Assembly: GCF_033880585.1 (NCBI RefSeq)
Contig: NZ_CP137624.1
Coordinates: 1,108,001-1,172,000, forward strand
Length of the DNA stretch: 64,000 bases
Source of the DNA: Lysinibacillus louembei
Lineage (GTDB): Bacteria; Bacillota; Bacilli; Bacillales_A; Planococcaceae
Reading direction: 5' to 3'
The position numbers and the translations under genes were made by a program. Shown here in pieces: positions 16,279-25,678 of the stretch. Position 1 is the stretch's first letter; each line of letters begins with the position of its first letter. Under the pieces are notes generated by a model. The model ran no database searches and had not been told where the DNA came from. It saw only the letters and a program-made list of their open reading frames with translations.

Positions 16279-17739
16279 ATGACAATTAAACGTCGATTTT
16301 TAATTTCATACATAGGGGGCATTTTAATTGCAAGTGTATCGTTGTTAGCAATCATTAGTATTTTATTTTATGTCACAACGGGTGCTGTTCCCACACCTAA
16401 TACGCTATATCAAGAAATGACAAAGCAACGTTCCTTAAGCGCAGATGAGGAGCTTGCCTATGTGGAATTGCGCAATGTTGCGAAAACAGACCCTGATAAA
16501 ATTATTCATGTTGAGCAGGATTTAGCACATAATATTCAGCATTTTGAGTCGAAGTCATTAGGTGTTGTGATTCGTAAGAATGAGGATATTGTCTATTATT
16601 CTGAAGGGTTAGTAGAAAAATCGCTTATTGCTCATTTTCCCCAGTTTGATGCCAATAATATAGAAACGAAGGGAACAATCCAAAATGTTGGTCGGCTTTA
16701 TCGCTATATTAAATTTGATTTTTATTTTAGCGACCAAACGAAAGGTAGTATTCTCATTTTAAAAAAGGAAAATAACTTATTGGAATTCATGACAAGATGG
16801 GGGATTGTCATTATTTTAGCTATCGTATGTATTTCAGTGGCAGGCGTTGTCTTTATGAACTATCTGCTCAAAAAATCTATTATTTTCCCGCTGGAAAACT
16901 TAGGGGAGGTAATGGAGGAATTGAAAGAGGGGGAGCTTGTTGCTAAGCCTATTGAAAGAGCTGAGCATACTGCTAAAGAGATACAGCAGCTAACGGAGAA
17001 TTTTGAAAATATGCGTGATGCTTTAATTGAATCTATTAAAGAACAGCGTAATTTAGAAAATAACCGCAAGGAACTTATCGCAAGTATTTCACATGATTTA
17101 AAAACGCCCATTACATCCATTCTTGGTTATGTGGAAGGGTTACAAGAAGGTGTAGCAGATACCCAACAGAAGCAAGAAAAGTATTTGCAAACGATTCATA
17201 CGAAATCACTTGCTTTAAATCATTTGATAGAAGAGCTATTTCTATATTCCAAACTTGATGCAGAGGCAATTTCCTTCCATTATGAGCGTATTAATCTTGT
17301 GCAGTTTTTGCAACATATTGTGGAGGAGCTACAATTAATGGACAGGCAACTATCGATTCGTATGCAGACAACCGAAGATTGTTTGTACGTTGCAATTGAT
17401 CGAATGCAAATGAACAGAGCTATTATGAACTTAATTGAAAATAGTATGAAGTTTAAAAAAGACGATGAGCCATTAACCATTTTATTAGATGTATATAGGG
17501 ATGGGTCCTCTATCATTTTACGTGTAGTTGATAATGGACAAGGTATTCCAAAGAAGCAGCTTCCATATGTTTTCGATCGCTTCTATCGTGGAGAAGAAGC
17601 ACGTACGACAGACACAGGGGGTAGTGGCTTAGGTTTAGCCATTGTGCAGCAAATTATTGAGAAGCATGGTGGCAATGTACAGATTCAGAGTAAGCAAATG
17701 ACAGGTACGATTGTTAGCATTACGTTAGAGGAGGTATAG
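16279..17739 (+). CDS. Sensor histidine kinase of an OmpR-type two-component system
   Basis: A 486-residue membrane kinase: transmembrane helix at about 8-30, an extracytoplasmic sensor to about 170, a second helix at about 175-195, a HAMP linker, HisKA with the phospho-acceptor in SISHDLKTPITSILG (His272), and a HATPase domain with N-box LIENSMKF, G1 DNGQGIP and G2 GGSGLGLAIV. The start at 16279 follows CACAAGGAG. It is two bases upstream of the response regulator gene. The kinase-before-regulator order is less common than the reverse. The signal is unknown; no linked transporter shows a drug or phosphate role. Confidence 0.92.
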   Translation: MTIKRRFLISYIGGILIASVSLLAIISILFYVTTGAVPTPNTLYQEMTKQRSLSADEELAYVELRNVAKTDPDKIIHVEQDLAHNIQHFESKSLGVVIRKNEDIVYYSEGLVEKSLIAHFPQFDANNIETKGTIQNVGRLYRYIKFDFYFSDQTKGSILILKKENNLLEFMTRWGIVIILAIVCISVAGVVFMNYLLKKSIIFPLENLGEVMEELKEGELVAKPIERAEHTAKEIQQLTENFENMRDALIESIKEQRNLENNRKELIASISHDLKTPITSILGYVEGLQEGVADTQQKQEKYLQTIHTKSLALNHLIEELFLYSKLDAEAISFHYERINLVQFLQHIVEELQLMDRQLSIRMQTTEDCLYVAIDRMQMNRAIMNLIENSMKFKKDDEPLTILLDVYRDGSSIILRVVDNGQGIPKKQLPYVFDRFYRGEEARTTDTGGSGLGLAIVQQIIEKHGGNVQIQSKQMTGTIVSITLEEV

Positions 17740-17741
17740 GG

Positions 17742-18437
17742 ATGAGGAGGTCGCGCGTATTATTAATTGAAGATGACCGCAGTATTGCAGAGCTACAAAA
17801 GGATTATTTAGAAATTAATCAAATTGAAGCAGAAATTGCACGAGATGGCTTGGAAGGTGTTCATCGTGCACTAAATGAACCTTTTGATTTAATTGTTATT
17901 GACATTATGTTGCCTTCATTAGATGGATTTGAGGTTTGTCGGCGAATTCGAGAGAAGAAAAATATTCCGCTAATGATTGTGTCTGCTAGAAAAGAGGATA
18001 TTGATAAAATACGAGGCCTTGGATTAGGGGCAGATGATTATATGACAAAGCCGTTTAGCCCTAGTGAATTAGTAGCGAGGGTGCAGGCGCATATTAAACG
18101 TTATCATATGCTGACAGGTATGGATCAGAAGCAGGATGTACTTGAGATTAACGGTGTTGTCGTTGATAAGGCAGCTCGCAAAGCATTTATACTAGGAAAA
18201 GAAATGACTTTTCCAACGAAGGAGTTAGATTTGCTTATCTTTTTTATGGAGCATCCGAACCGTGTTTGGACAAAGGAGCAACTGTTCAGGCAAGTGTGGG
18301 AGATGGATGATTTAGAAGGAGATGTCTTTACAGTCGTTGTCCATGTAGGACGCATTCGAGAAAAATTAAAAAAAGGAAAGTTATCCGAGCTTCCAATTGA
18401 AACAATTTGGGGTAGCGGCTATCGCTTTAATACATGA
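17742..18437 (+). CDS. OmpR/PhoB-family response regulator
   Basis: A 231-residue protein with a receiver domain (acidic pocket ED at residues 10-11, phospho-acceptor Asp54 in VIDIMLPSLDGF, Lys in DDYMTKPFSP) and a C-terminal winged helix ending IWGSGYRF. It should bind direct-repeat DNA when phosphorylated by the adjacent kinase. It follows the kinase stop codon immediately. The target genes are not evident; the upstream DUF4822 gene and the downstream hydrolase are candidates by position. Confidence 0.94.
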   Translation: MRRSRVLLIEDDRSIAELQKDYLEINQIEAEIARDGLEGVHRALNEPFDLIVIDIMLPSLDGFEVCRRIREKKNIPLMIVSARKEDIDKIRGLGLGADDYMTKPFSPSELVARVQAHIKRYHMLTGMDQKQDVLEINGVVVDKAARKAFILGKEMTFPTKELDLLIFFMEHPNRVWTKEQLFRQVWEMDDLEGDVFTVVVHVGRIREKLKKGKLSELPIETIWGSGYRFNT

Positions 18438-18448
18438 ATAGGCTTAGG

Positions 18449-18478
18449 CGTGTTAGAATCAATCTAACATGTCTTTTT
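18449..18478 (+). terminator. Terminator of the two-component operon
   Basis: TGTTAGA / TCTAACA stem with loop ATCAA, followed by T5. Confidence 0.8.
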
Positions 18479-18497
18479 GATAGCTAAGGAGCATTAT

Positions 18498-19490
18498 ATG
18501 GAACCGATTATTAATACAGGTAATAAAAAAGTGTATCCAATGATTTATAAGCCATCTCCCAATTCACCCGACAGCATCAATTGCTTTTTGCTAGAGGATG
18601 CATACAGTTTAACGCTAATTGATGCAGGTATAGGGCACCCTCATTACAAGCAATTTTTTAAGGAACAGCTCGCAGCATATGGCTTTCAAATAAATGATAT
18701 TTCACAAATATTATTAACGCATCATCATAATGACCATACAGGCATGGTCAATGATATTTTGGCGTGTAAAAATATACCTGTTTATGCAAGTGATAAGGCT
18801 GTGCCAAGACTATCTTTTGAGAAAGATTTTTTATACCAGAAAATCGCCTTTTTTGAGCATTTGTACACAGCATACGGTGTGCGACATATGGAGGCAGCGG
18901 TAAAACGTATGGCAAAGCTACAATCTACATATGAGCAGTATGAGCATTTAAAAATACAAACGATTATACAGCCTTTGACGCAAGATAGCATACTTGGTGA
19001 TTTTCATATTCATTATTTCCCAGGACATTCACCAGATTCCATCGCTTTTTATGATAAAGCAACAAAATGGCTATTTGCTGGGGATATTATTTTTTCTCAA
19101 GGCATACCAAATGCGTTAGTTGATTTTGATGAGCAAGGGGCAATGCTGCCAACTGTACAGCAGCAACAGAGTTCTTTCCATACATTGCAGAGCTTTGAGC
19201 TGTCGCATGTCTTCGCAGGGCATCAGCCGAGCTTTACGAATGCAAAAGAAGTGATTGAGCAAAGTTTACGACGGATGGAATTGAAGTGGCAACGGATTGA
19301 GCAGGTCTTGCAGCAAGGCATGCAAACAGGTTATCAATTAGCGCAAGCTGTATACGGAGCAAAGCTAGAACAAGCCTTTATTTTTGTTATGTCAGATATT
19401 ATTGGTTACACGCATTATGGAGAGATGCAAAATAAAGTATCAATAAATAAAGAAAATGAAGCTTGGTTATTCAGCGAGAGGGAGAGATAA
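18498..19490 (+). CDS. MBL-fold metallo-hydrolase
   Basis: A 330-residue metallo-beta-lactamase-fold protein. The metal-binding motif is LLTHHHNDHTGM, with the later His in FPGHSPDS and the bridging Asp in LFAGDIIF. It has a C-terminal helical extension of about 90 residues, as in the RNase Z/thioesterase-like MBL group. Substrate not predictable. The start at 18498 follows AAGGAG. The next gene starts three bases after its stop, so the two are co-transcribed. Confidence 0.85.
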   Translation: MEPIINTGNKKVYPMIYKPSPNSPDSINCFLLEDAYSLTLIDAGIGHPHYKQFFKEQLAAYGFQINDISQILLTHHHNDHTGMVNDILACKNIPVYASDKAVPRLSFEKDFLYQKIAFFEHLYTAYGVRHMEAAVKRMAKLQSTYEQYEHLKIQTIIQPLTQDSILGDFHIHYFPGHSPDSIAFYDKATKWLFAGDIIFSQGIPNALVDFDEQGAMLPTVQQQQSSFHTLQSFELSHVFAGHQPSFTNAKEVIEQSLRRMELKWQRIEQVLQQGMQTGYQLAQAVYGAKLEQAFIFVMSDIIGYTHYGEMQNKVSINKENEAWLFSERER

Positions 19491-19493
19491 AAG

Positions 19494-20273
19494 ATGAGAA
19501 CAATAACAGATCATATCGGACGACAAGTGACATGCCCAACTGAACCTAAACGAATTATTTCCATTTGCCCTGCTATTACAGAAACATTATTTGCGTTAGA
19601 GGCAGAGGAGCAGCTTGTTGGGCGTACAAAATACTGCATTTTTCCAAAGGGACAGGTGGAGAAATTAACGGCTGTTGGTGGTACGAAGGAAGTTAATATT
19701 GATATTATCCAGCAGCTACAGCCAGATTTAATACTTGCTGAAAAAGAGGAAAACACAGAGGAAATCGTGAAGCAATTAGAGCAAATTGCGCCCGTTTTTG
19801 TGGCAGAGGTACAGTCCATTGCAGATGGCTATCGCCTAATTACTACGTTAGGAATGTTAACAAATCGAAAAGAAAAAGCAACGGAGCTTGCAGCAGCGAG
19901 TGAAGCAGGCTTTCATGCGTTAACAAAGCAGGAGCGTGGTCGAGCAGCCTATGTTATTTGGCGCAAGCCGTATATGGTCGTAGGAGCGACAACGTATATC
20001 AATGATGTACTAGGCTGGCTTGGCTTTGATAATCCGTTTGCACAAAGAGAAGGGCGTTATCCAAGCGTATCAAAGGAGCAATTTCAGGAGGCACAGCTCG
20101 ATGTTTTATTTCTCGCATCAGAGCCGTTTCCATATAGCGAGAAATATATTGCTGAATTTCAGGCATTTTTACCAAATACAAAAATCATTTTAGTAGATGG
20201 TGAAATGTTTTGGTATGGTGCAAAAATGGTTGAAGCGACAGTCTATTTCACAGAGCTTGCGAAGCAGCTATAG
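19494..20273 (+). CDS. Cobalamin/Fe3+-type substrate-binding-fold protein lacking a signal peptide
   Basis: A 259-residue protein of the BtuF/FhuD periplasmic-binding fold with a helical backbone: PKRIISICPAITETLFAL near the start, GGTKEVNIDIIQQLQPDLIL, and DVLFLASEPFPY. The N-terminus MRTITDHIGRQVT begins directly with the mature domain: no signal peptide and no lipobox Cys. No permease or ATPase gene is nearby. Such cytoplasmic members exist in Bacilli with unknown roles. It is probably co-transcribed with the MBL hydrolase. It could bind a corrinoid or other ligand inside the cell. Confidence 0.78.
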   Translation: MRTITDHIGRQVTCPTEPKRIISICPAITETLFALEAEEQLVGRTKYCIFPKGQVEKLTAVGGTKEVNIDIIQQLQPDLILAEKEENTEEIVKQLEQIAPVFVAEVQSIADGYRLITTLGMLTNRKEKATELAAASEAGFHALTKQERGRAAYVIWRKPYMVVGATTYINDVLGWLGFDNPFAQREGRYPSVSKEQFQEAQLDVLFLASEPFPYSEKYIAEFQAFLPNTKIILVDGEMFWYGAKMVEATVYFTELAKQL

Positions 20274-20316
20274 ATGCTAGTTAAGAAAATCAAATATCAA
20301 AACGAGGTAGATTATT

Positions 20317-21867
20317 GTGCATTCACAAATTACAACAATTGTTACGATTTTCATTACAGCAGGTGTGCTGAATCTGTATTTGAGCCTACATGTATTAATT
20401 AAGCGTCATCATTATACAAAAATTATTTACTTGTTCATGGTTTATACAGCATTGATTGCAGTTTATTGCTTTGCAGCAGGCTTTGGTTTACTAGCTACCT
20501 CTTTAGAGGAGGTTAAGATTTGGACCTTTTTCCAATACATTGGTATAGCGACAACGCCACCATTAGGCTTGCTTCTCATTGCACAATATTTAGGATTCCA
20601 TATAACTAAAAAAACCTTTCTAGTAATGTTAGCAATTCCGATGATTACGCTAGTTATGGTGGCAACAAATGATTTGCATCACTTTCATTACAAAATATTT
20701 GAGTTTGATGCTGTTTTAGGTAAGCCGTATATTTATCAGGAAATAGGATTATGGTATTCCATTCATGGTGCTTTTACCTTTGGCAGTATGTTAGTTGCCT
20801 TTTTTCTGCTACTTTTTCATTGGAAAGAAACAGATAAAATATATCGTCCACAGCTAATAGCATTAATGGGCAGTCAGTTTATACCAATGACAATGGCATT
20901 AATTTACTCACTTGGTTTAACCCCTAGAGGATTTGACCCAGTGCCAGCCGTCTTAGTTATATCATCCGCTCTTTTTTTATGGGCAATTCGTTCCTCCAGC
21001 TTATTCCGCAATATGCCTGTTGCAAAAGATAGGATTTTTAACAGCATTAATGATGGTGTTATCGTGTTGGACAGCCAGCATCGGCTAATTGAGTTTAATC
21101 AAGCGTGTAGCCAAATGTTTCCTAAATTAAAAAGATCCATGTTGGGAATGCGTTATCAGGATGCTTGGGATTTATTAATGGAAACGCCGATGCCTTATAC
21201 ATTGACTGCAACGGCTACAAGCCAGGAGGTATGGCTAGCAGAAACGGGGCGCACTTATCAAGTTCGTTTATCCGCATTGCAGCAGTCAAATCACCAAGAT
21301 GGTTTAGTCCTAATTTTTAACGATATTACAGAGTTGAAGGATTTACAGCTAAAGCTAGAGCGTTTAGCTTATTATGACGAGCTAACACAAATCTATAATC
21401 GTAGAGCCTTTTTTGATCAATGTATGCACTTATATATAGAGGCAAAGGAACAAAATAGCCACTTAACGGTGATGTTAATGGACATCGATTACTTTAAAAA
21501 GGTAAATGATACATACGGCCATGCGGTCGGTGACTTAGTGTTGACACATGTTGCGCAAGTTTGTAAATCTCAGCTAACAGACAAAGCCTTATTTGCACGT
21601 TATGGTGGAGAGGAATTTGTGTTAGCTTTACCTAATACTTCTATAGTAGAGGCGGAGACGCTAGCAAATCAAATATGCCAAGCTGTGGCAGGTACACCAT
21701 TAGTCGCAGATGGCCTAGTAGTCGCTACGACAATTAGTGTAGGATTAGCGGAGATAACGATAGAGGAAGAGGGAACGTTGTATCAATTATTAAATGCGGC
21801 AGATAAAGCATTGTATAATGCGAAGCGCAATGGGCGAAATTGTGTCTACCGTGCCATATTGAAATGA
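20317..21867 (+). CDS. 7TM-PAS-GGDEF diguanylate cyclase
   Basis: A 516-residue membrane protein. Residues 1-230 hold seven hydrophobic helices of the histidine-kinase N-terminal 7TM type, about 245-345 is a PAS-like sensor (RIFNSINDGVIVLDSQHR), and about 360-516 is a GGDEF domain with YDELTQIYNRRAFF, MDIDYFKKVNDTYGH and the active-site GGEEF at residues 430-434. It should make cyclic di-GMP. The RxxD inhibitory site expected just before the active site is absent (TDKA), so product feedback may be lost. Start is GTG 20317 after GAGGTAG. Confidence 0.93.
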   Translation: MHSQITTIVTIFITAGVLNLYLSLHVLIKRHHYTKIIYLFMVYTALIAVYCFAAGFGLLATSLEEVKIWTFFQYIGIATTPPLGLLLIAQYLGFHITKKTFLVMLAIPMITLVMVATNDLHHFHYKIFEFDAVLGKPYIYQEIGLWYSIHGAFTFGSMLVAFFLLLFHWKETDKIYRPQLIALMGSQFIPMTMALIYSLGLTPRGFDPVPAVLVISSALFLWAIRSSSLFRNMPVAKDRIFNSINDGVIVLDSQHRLIEFNQACSQMFPKLKRSMLGMRYQDAWDLLMETPMPYTLTATATSQEVWLAETGRTYQVRLSALQQSNHQDGLVLIFNDITELKDLQLKLERLAYYDELTQIYNRRAFFDQCMHLYIEAKEQNSHLTVMLMDIDYFKKVNDTYGHAVGDLVLTHVAQVCKSQLTDKALFARYGGEEFVLALPNTSIVEAETLANQICQAVAGTPLVADGLVVATTISVGLAEITIEEEGTLYQLLNAADKALYNAKRNGRNCVYRAILK

Positions 21868-21951
21868 ACAGTTCCGTTATTTGCTTTATTAATGAGCAAC
21901 TAGGCTCGAAAAGTAAGGATAACTCTCGTATTGCTAGTATATATTTTAATA

Positions 21952-21980
21952 TTGTCGAAATTGTGATACACTGCTATAAG
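21952..21980 (+). promoter_or_regulatory. Sigma-A-type promoter of mqo
   Basis: TTGTCG (21952-21957), 17 nt, TATAAG (21975-21980), about 70 bases before the start codon. Confidence 0.5.
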
Positions 21981-22051
21981 GTAATAATTGATACAGGGAA
22001 ATAGTGCGTCTATTTTCCTGCAAATCTTAATATATAATGAGGAAGGTCGAA

Positions 22052-23533
22052 ATGAGTAACAGACATACACAATCAGATGTTATCTTAATTGGTGCCGGAA
22101 TAATGAGTGCTACTTTAGGAGCAATCCTAAAAGAATTAGCGCCAGATTGGAAAATTACAGTATTTGAGCAGCTTGAAAAAGCGGGTGAGGAAAGCTCTCA
22201 TGAATTAAATAATGCAGGAACAGGACATGCTGCATTATGTGAGCTAAACTACACTTCTGAAAAATCGGATGGCTCAATTGACATTAGCAAAGCAATTAAT
22301 GTAAACGAGCAATTCCAAGTATCAATGCAGTTCTGGTCATATTTAGTAGAAAATAAACTAATTGAAAATCCACAAGATTTCATTATGCCACTACCACATA
22401 TGAGTATGGTACAAGGTGCAGATAACGTAAAGTTTTTGAAAAAGCGCTTTGAAACGATGATTCAAAACCCATTGTTTAAAGGTATGGAGTTTTCTGATGA
22501 TCCAGAAACACTAAAACAGTGGATTCCGCTTATTATGAATGATCGCAAATCAGATGAGCCGATTGCCGCTACAAAAATTGATACTGGTACGGACGTAAAC
22601 TTCGGTGCTTTAACGCGTATGCTTGTGAAAAACCTAGAAAACCAAGGTGTAGAAGTAAATTATAAGCATAGTGTTCACAGCATGAATCGTATGAAGGATG
22701 GTTCATGGGAAGTAAAAGTACACGATAAAGATGGATGCCGTATGGAGTACCATAAGGCAAAATTTGTTTTCCTTGGTGCTGGTGGTGGTAGCTTAGAGCT
22801 ATTGCAAAAATCAGGTATTCCTGAAGGGAAGCATATTGGCGGATTCCCAATTAGCGGGCTATTTTTACAATGTAAAAACGAAGAAATTATTAATCAGCAT
22901 CATGCGAAAGTATATGGTAAGGCAGCAGTTGGTGCGCCACCAATGTCTGTTCCTCACTTAGATACACGCTATATTGATGGTAAAAAGTCATTATTGTTTG
23001 GACCGTTCGCAGGCTTCTCGCCGAAGTTCTTAAAAACAGGTTCAAATATGGATTTATTCGCATCGATTAAGCCACATAATATTTTAACGCTACTAGCTTG
23101 TGGTGCGAAGGAAATGTCTTTAACAAAGTATTTAATTCAACAGCTACTATTGTCAAAAGAGCAACGTATGGAAGAGTTGCGTGATTTCATTCCAAATGCA
23201 AAATCAGAGGATTGGGAAGTAACAGTTGCCGGTCAACGTGTACAAGTTATTAAAGATACAGAGAGCGGTAAAGGAACACTACAATTCGGTACGGAAGTTG
23301 TCAGTGCAGGAGATGGCTCTATCGCTGCATTACTAGGTGCATCTCCAGGTGCTTCAACAGCAGTTCCTGTTATGTTAGAGGTAATTAAACGTTGTTTCCC
23401 ACAAGAGTTGAAAAAATGGGAGCCAAAAATTACAGAAATGATTCCATCATATGGTCAAAAATTAATGGATAATCCAGCGCTTTTAGAGGAAATCCACGCT
23501 TCAACAGCAGAAACATTACAATTCAATAAATAA
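22052..23533 (+). CDS. mqo: Malate:quinone oxidoreductase
   Basis: A 493-residue FAD-dependent, membrane-associated dehydrogenase that oxidises malate to oxaloacetate and passes electrons to the quinone pool. The N-terminal FAD motif is [36 protein letters not shown] and the C-terminal [16 protein letters not shown] are Mqo signatures; the length is normal. The start at 22052 is five bases after AGGAAGG; the ATG at 22037 lies before that site. It is a single gene between its promoter and a strong terminator. It can bypass or supplement NAD-linked malate dehydrogenase. Confidence 0.96.
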   Translation: MSNRHTQSDVILIGAGIMSATLGAILKELAPDWKITVFEQLEKAGEESSHELNNAGTGHAALCELNYTSEKSDGSIDISKAINVNEQFQVSMQFWSYLVENKLIENPQDFIMPLPHMSMVQGADNVKFLKKRFETMIQNPLFKGMEFSDDPETLKQWIPLIMNDRKSDEPIAATKIDTGTDVNFGALTRMLVKNLENQGVEVNYKHSVHSMNRMKDGSWEVKVHDKDGCRMEYHKAKFVFLGAGGGSLELLQKSGIPEGKHIGGFPISGLFLQCKNEEIINQHHAKVYGKAAVGAPPMSVPHLDTRYIDGKKSLLFGPFAGFSPKFLKTGSNMDLFASIKPHNILTLLACGAKEMSLTKYLIQQLLLSKEQRMEELRDFIPNAKSEDWEVTVAGQRVQVIKDTESGKGTLQFGTEVVSAGDGSIAALLGASPGASTAVPVMLEVIKRCFPQELKKWEPKITEMIPSYGQKLMDNPALLEEIHASTAETLQFNK

Positions 23534-23544
23534 TATAAAACGAG

Positions 23545-23600
23545 AGTTGTTTGAGAGGTAGGCTAGTATGCTACTTTTCAAGCAACTTTTGCTGTTTTTA
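23545..23600 (+). terminator. Terminator of mqo
   Basis: A 17-bp stem AGTTGTTTGAGAGGTAG / CTACTTTTCAAGCAACT with G-T pairs, followed by T-rich sequence. Confidence 0.85.
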
Positions 23601-23793
23601 GCTAAAAATTAGTTGAATTATAATTGTTGGCAAAATATATTTGAGTTATGGTAAATTATGCAAGGAATTTACTGTGTAATTGTAGTAGTATGAAGAAATA
23701 GGACTTTCATAGCGCAATAATTATTTTTGATATAGTTGTTTCGGCTGGGTTTTCTATCGAATAAAAATAATTTTAGAGGGTTTATTATTTTAT

Positions 23794-25113
23794 ATGAAGA
23801 ATAAAAAAATAAAAATTATAATGGCCATCTCCATTATTCTCTTGCTCTTTTCTACAACAGCAAATGTTGCAACTTCCTATATGAAGGTCAAGAAAACAGT
23901 AGAAGAATCCATTATTAATCAAAGCCTTTCAATTGGTACATCCATCGCAGCATCTATTGATATGAAGGTATATAAAAGGTTTTTAAAAAATCCAGAAAAA
24001 AATAAAGACTACTGGGAAATAAGAAATTACTTAAGTGATGCGAAGGATAAAACAGGTGCCTTATATATTTATACAATTAAAATTGATAATCCAACTGTCG
24101 CAAGGGCGATGGTAGTAGGTCATCCAGTTGTAGCAGAACGAAAAGATGACTTTCCAATAGGAGAGATTTGTTTAATACCACAAAAATTCGTGAGAGAGGC
24201 CTACTATCATAGCCAATCCTTTGTGACGGATTTTGTAGAGGATTCCAAGTATGGTACATATCTAACTGTAGGTGTTCCGATTAAAGATGAAGGTGGGCAC
24301 GTTATTGGCTATTTAGGTATTGATTTAAGTGCAAGCTTTTTAGATAAAATTAAGAAGGATGTTATAGAAAATAATATTTTGCTGTTTATTTTTAATGGTG
24401 CTCTGATTATTATTACAATCACGTCCTTTTTCCTGATTCAGCGTTGGTATCAAAAGGAGCTAGCAAAGGAAGTTGATGATACTGAGGATACCTATCAAAC
24501 CGAGATTAAAGCATTGATTACATCTGTTTCTTCTTTAAGACATGATTTTACAAATCATATTCAAGTGCTACATGGTCTTTTACAGCTAGGAGAACCTGAG
24601 CAAGCTAAGCAATATGTTGAAGCGTTAAGTAAAGAGGTGCAGACGCTAGAATCGCTAAATTTAAATATTGACCATCCAGGGTTGGCAATTTTACTACAAA
24701 CGAAGAAGCTAGCTGCCCAAAATAATCAAATTGATATGGATTTTACAGTTTCACAAAATACTTTCGAATATATAAAAACGACGGATTTAATTAAAATATT
24801 ATCAAATCTTATTGACAATGCAATTGATGCAACGATCCATTTACCAGAAGAGCAACGAAAAATAGTTGTTACTTGTACAGCAGAATTTAAAAAGTATATT
24901 TTCCAAATCACCAATACAGGACCAGCTCTTTCGCCAGATGCTCCAGTTTTTGAGCAAGGCTATTCCACGAAGTGTGAAGAAAAGGGAGAAGTACATGGAC
25001 AAGGGTTATTTATTGTCAAAAACATTGTTGAAAAATATGGCGGGCAAATTTCGCTATATTCTATAAATGAATTAGAAACAGTTGCATATGTAGAAATTCC
25101 ATTAAAGCTATAG
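23794..25113 (+). CDS. Cache-domain sensor histidine kinase, Spo0B/CitA-like, orphan
   Basis: A 439-residue kinase: helix at about 8-27, an extracytoplasmic cache-like sensor (about 30-190, with GVPIKDEGGHVIGYLGIDL typical of that fold), helix at about 196-216, then a dimerisation segment with the probable acceptor His in SLRHDFTNHIQVLHGLLQLG and a GHKL ATPase (ILSNLIDNAIDA, then GQGLFIVKNIVEKYGG). This layout resembles DcuS/CitA and Spo0B-type kinases that sense small organic acids. No response regulator gene adjoins it. The neighbour mqo makes a dicarboxylate link conceivable, but that is speculation. Confidence 0.85.
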   Translation: MKNKKIKIIMAISIILLLFSTTANVATSYMKVKKTVEESIINQSLSIGTSIAASIDMKVYKRFLKNPEKNKDYWEIRNYLSDAKDKTGALYIYTIKIDNPTVARAMVVGHPVVAERKDDFPIGEICLIPQKFVREAYYHSQSFVTDFVEDSKYGTYLTVGVPIKDEGGHVIGYLGIDLSASFLDKIKKDVIENNILLFIFNGALIIITITSFFLIQRWYQKELAKEVDDTEDTYQTEIKALITSVSSLRHDFTNHIQVLHGLLQLGEPEQAKQYVEALSKEVQTLESLNLNIDHPGLAILLQTKKLAAQNNQIDMDFTVSQNTFEYIKTTDLIKILSNLIDNAIDATIHLPEEQRKIVVTCTAEFKKYIFQITNTGPALSPDAPVFEQGYSTKCEEKGEVHGQGLFIVKNIVEKYGGQISLYSINELETVAYVEIPLKL

Positions 25114-25122
25114 AAGGTGGAA

Positions 25123-25160
25123 GGCTGCTTGAAATACTTTTTCGAGCAGCCATTTTTATT
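25123..25160 (+). terminator. Terminator of the orphan kinase gene
   Basis: GGCTGCTTGA / TCGAGCAGCC stem, then ATTTTTATT. Confidence 0.8.
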
Positions 25161-25308
25161 ATAATTCAGTAGAAAACGTGCCATTTATAAGGTGATATGA
25201 TGAATACTGAGATTACCCTGAGTGTCCAAACACTCGCTGAATCCTAATAAAGCCTCCGACGCAATTACTATTATGAAAATTGCTTCAAATGGGCATAATA
25301 CCTCATAA

Positions 25309-25338
25309 GAAATAGAGCTTGCTTACACTATTTCTTAA
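25309..25338 (+). promoter_or_regulatory. 5' leader hairpin before the DUF1540 gene
   Basis: TAAGAAATAG and CTATTTCTTA form a 10-bp inverted repeat directly before the AAGGAGGAG ribosome site. An upstream small hairpin GAGTGT/ACACTC (near 25220-25236) lies in the same leader. A role in mRNA stability or translation control is inferred. Confidence 0.4.
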
Positions 25339-25360
25339 TAAAAGGACAAGGAGGAGAACG

Positions 25361-25573
25361 ATGCCACAGGTAGAAGTAAATTGTACAGTTGCCAATTGTG
25401 TTTTCCATGCGAAGGATGATTTATGCGGTGCAGAGCGAATTTTGGTTGATATGAATTATCGAGAAAATACGGAGGAGTTTGCGGGAGATTTTGATGCTTT
25501 CGCTAGCCGAGAAAAAGCGCGCAATTCCTTTGAAACATGCTGCAAAACCTTTAAGCCTAAAGAGATAAAGTAG
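25361..25573 (+). CDS. DUF1540 small cysteine-rich protein
   Basis: A 70-residue protein with the DUF1540 pattern: VNCTVANCVFHAKDDLCGAE at the N-terminus and FETCCKTF near the end. The spaced Cys residues suggest metal binding or disulfides. Small Cys-rich DUF1540 proteins are common in endospore formers, often in two copies per protein; this one has a single copy. Start 25361 follows AAGGAGGAG. Function unknown. Confidence 0.85.
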   Translation: MPQVEVNCTVANCVFHAKDDLCGAERILVDMNYRENTEEFAGDFDAFASREKARNSFETCCKTFKPKEIK

Positions 25574-25601
25574 TGTTTGCTTGCCAATCTTAATAGGAGC
25601 T

Positions 25602-25645
25602 GGAGCTGTTCGAAAAGGTCATACCTTTTCAGGCAGCTCCTTTAT
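25602..25645 (+). terminator. Terminator of the DUF1540 gene
   Basis: GGAGCTG ... CAGCTCC with an inner AAAAGGT/ACCTTTT stem, then TTTATT. Confidence 0.8.
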
Positions 25646-25678
25646 TGAAATATATAGAATTTGGAATTTTCATTCTGT

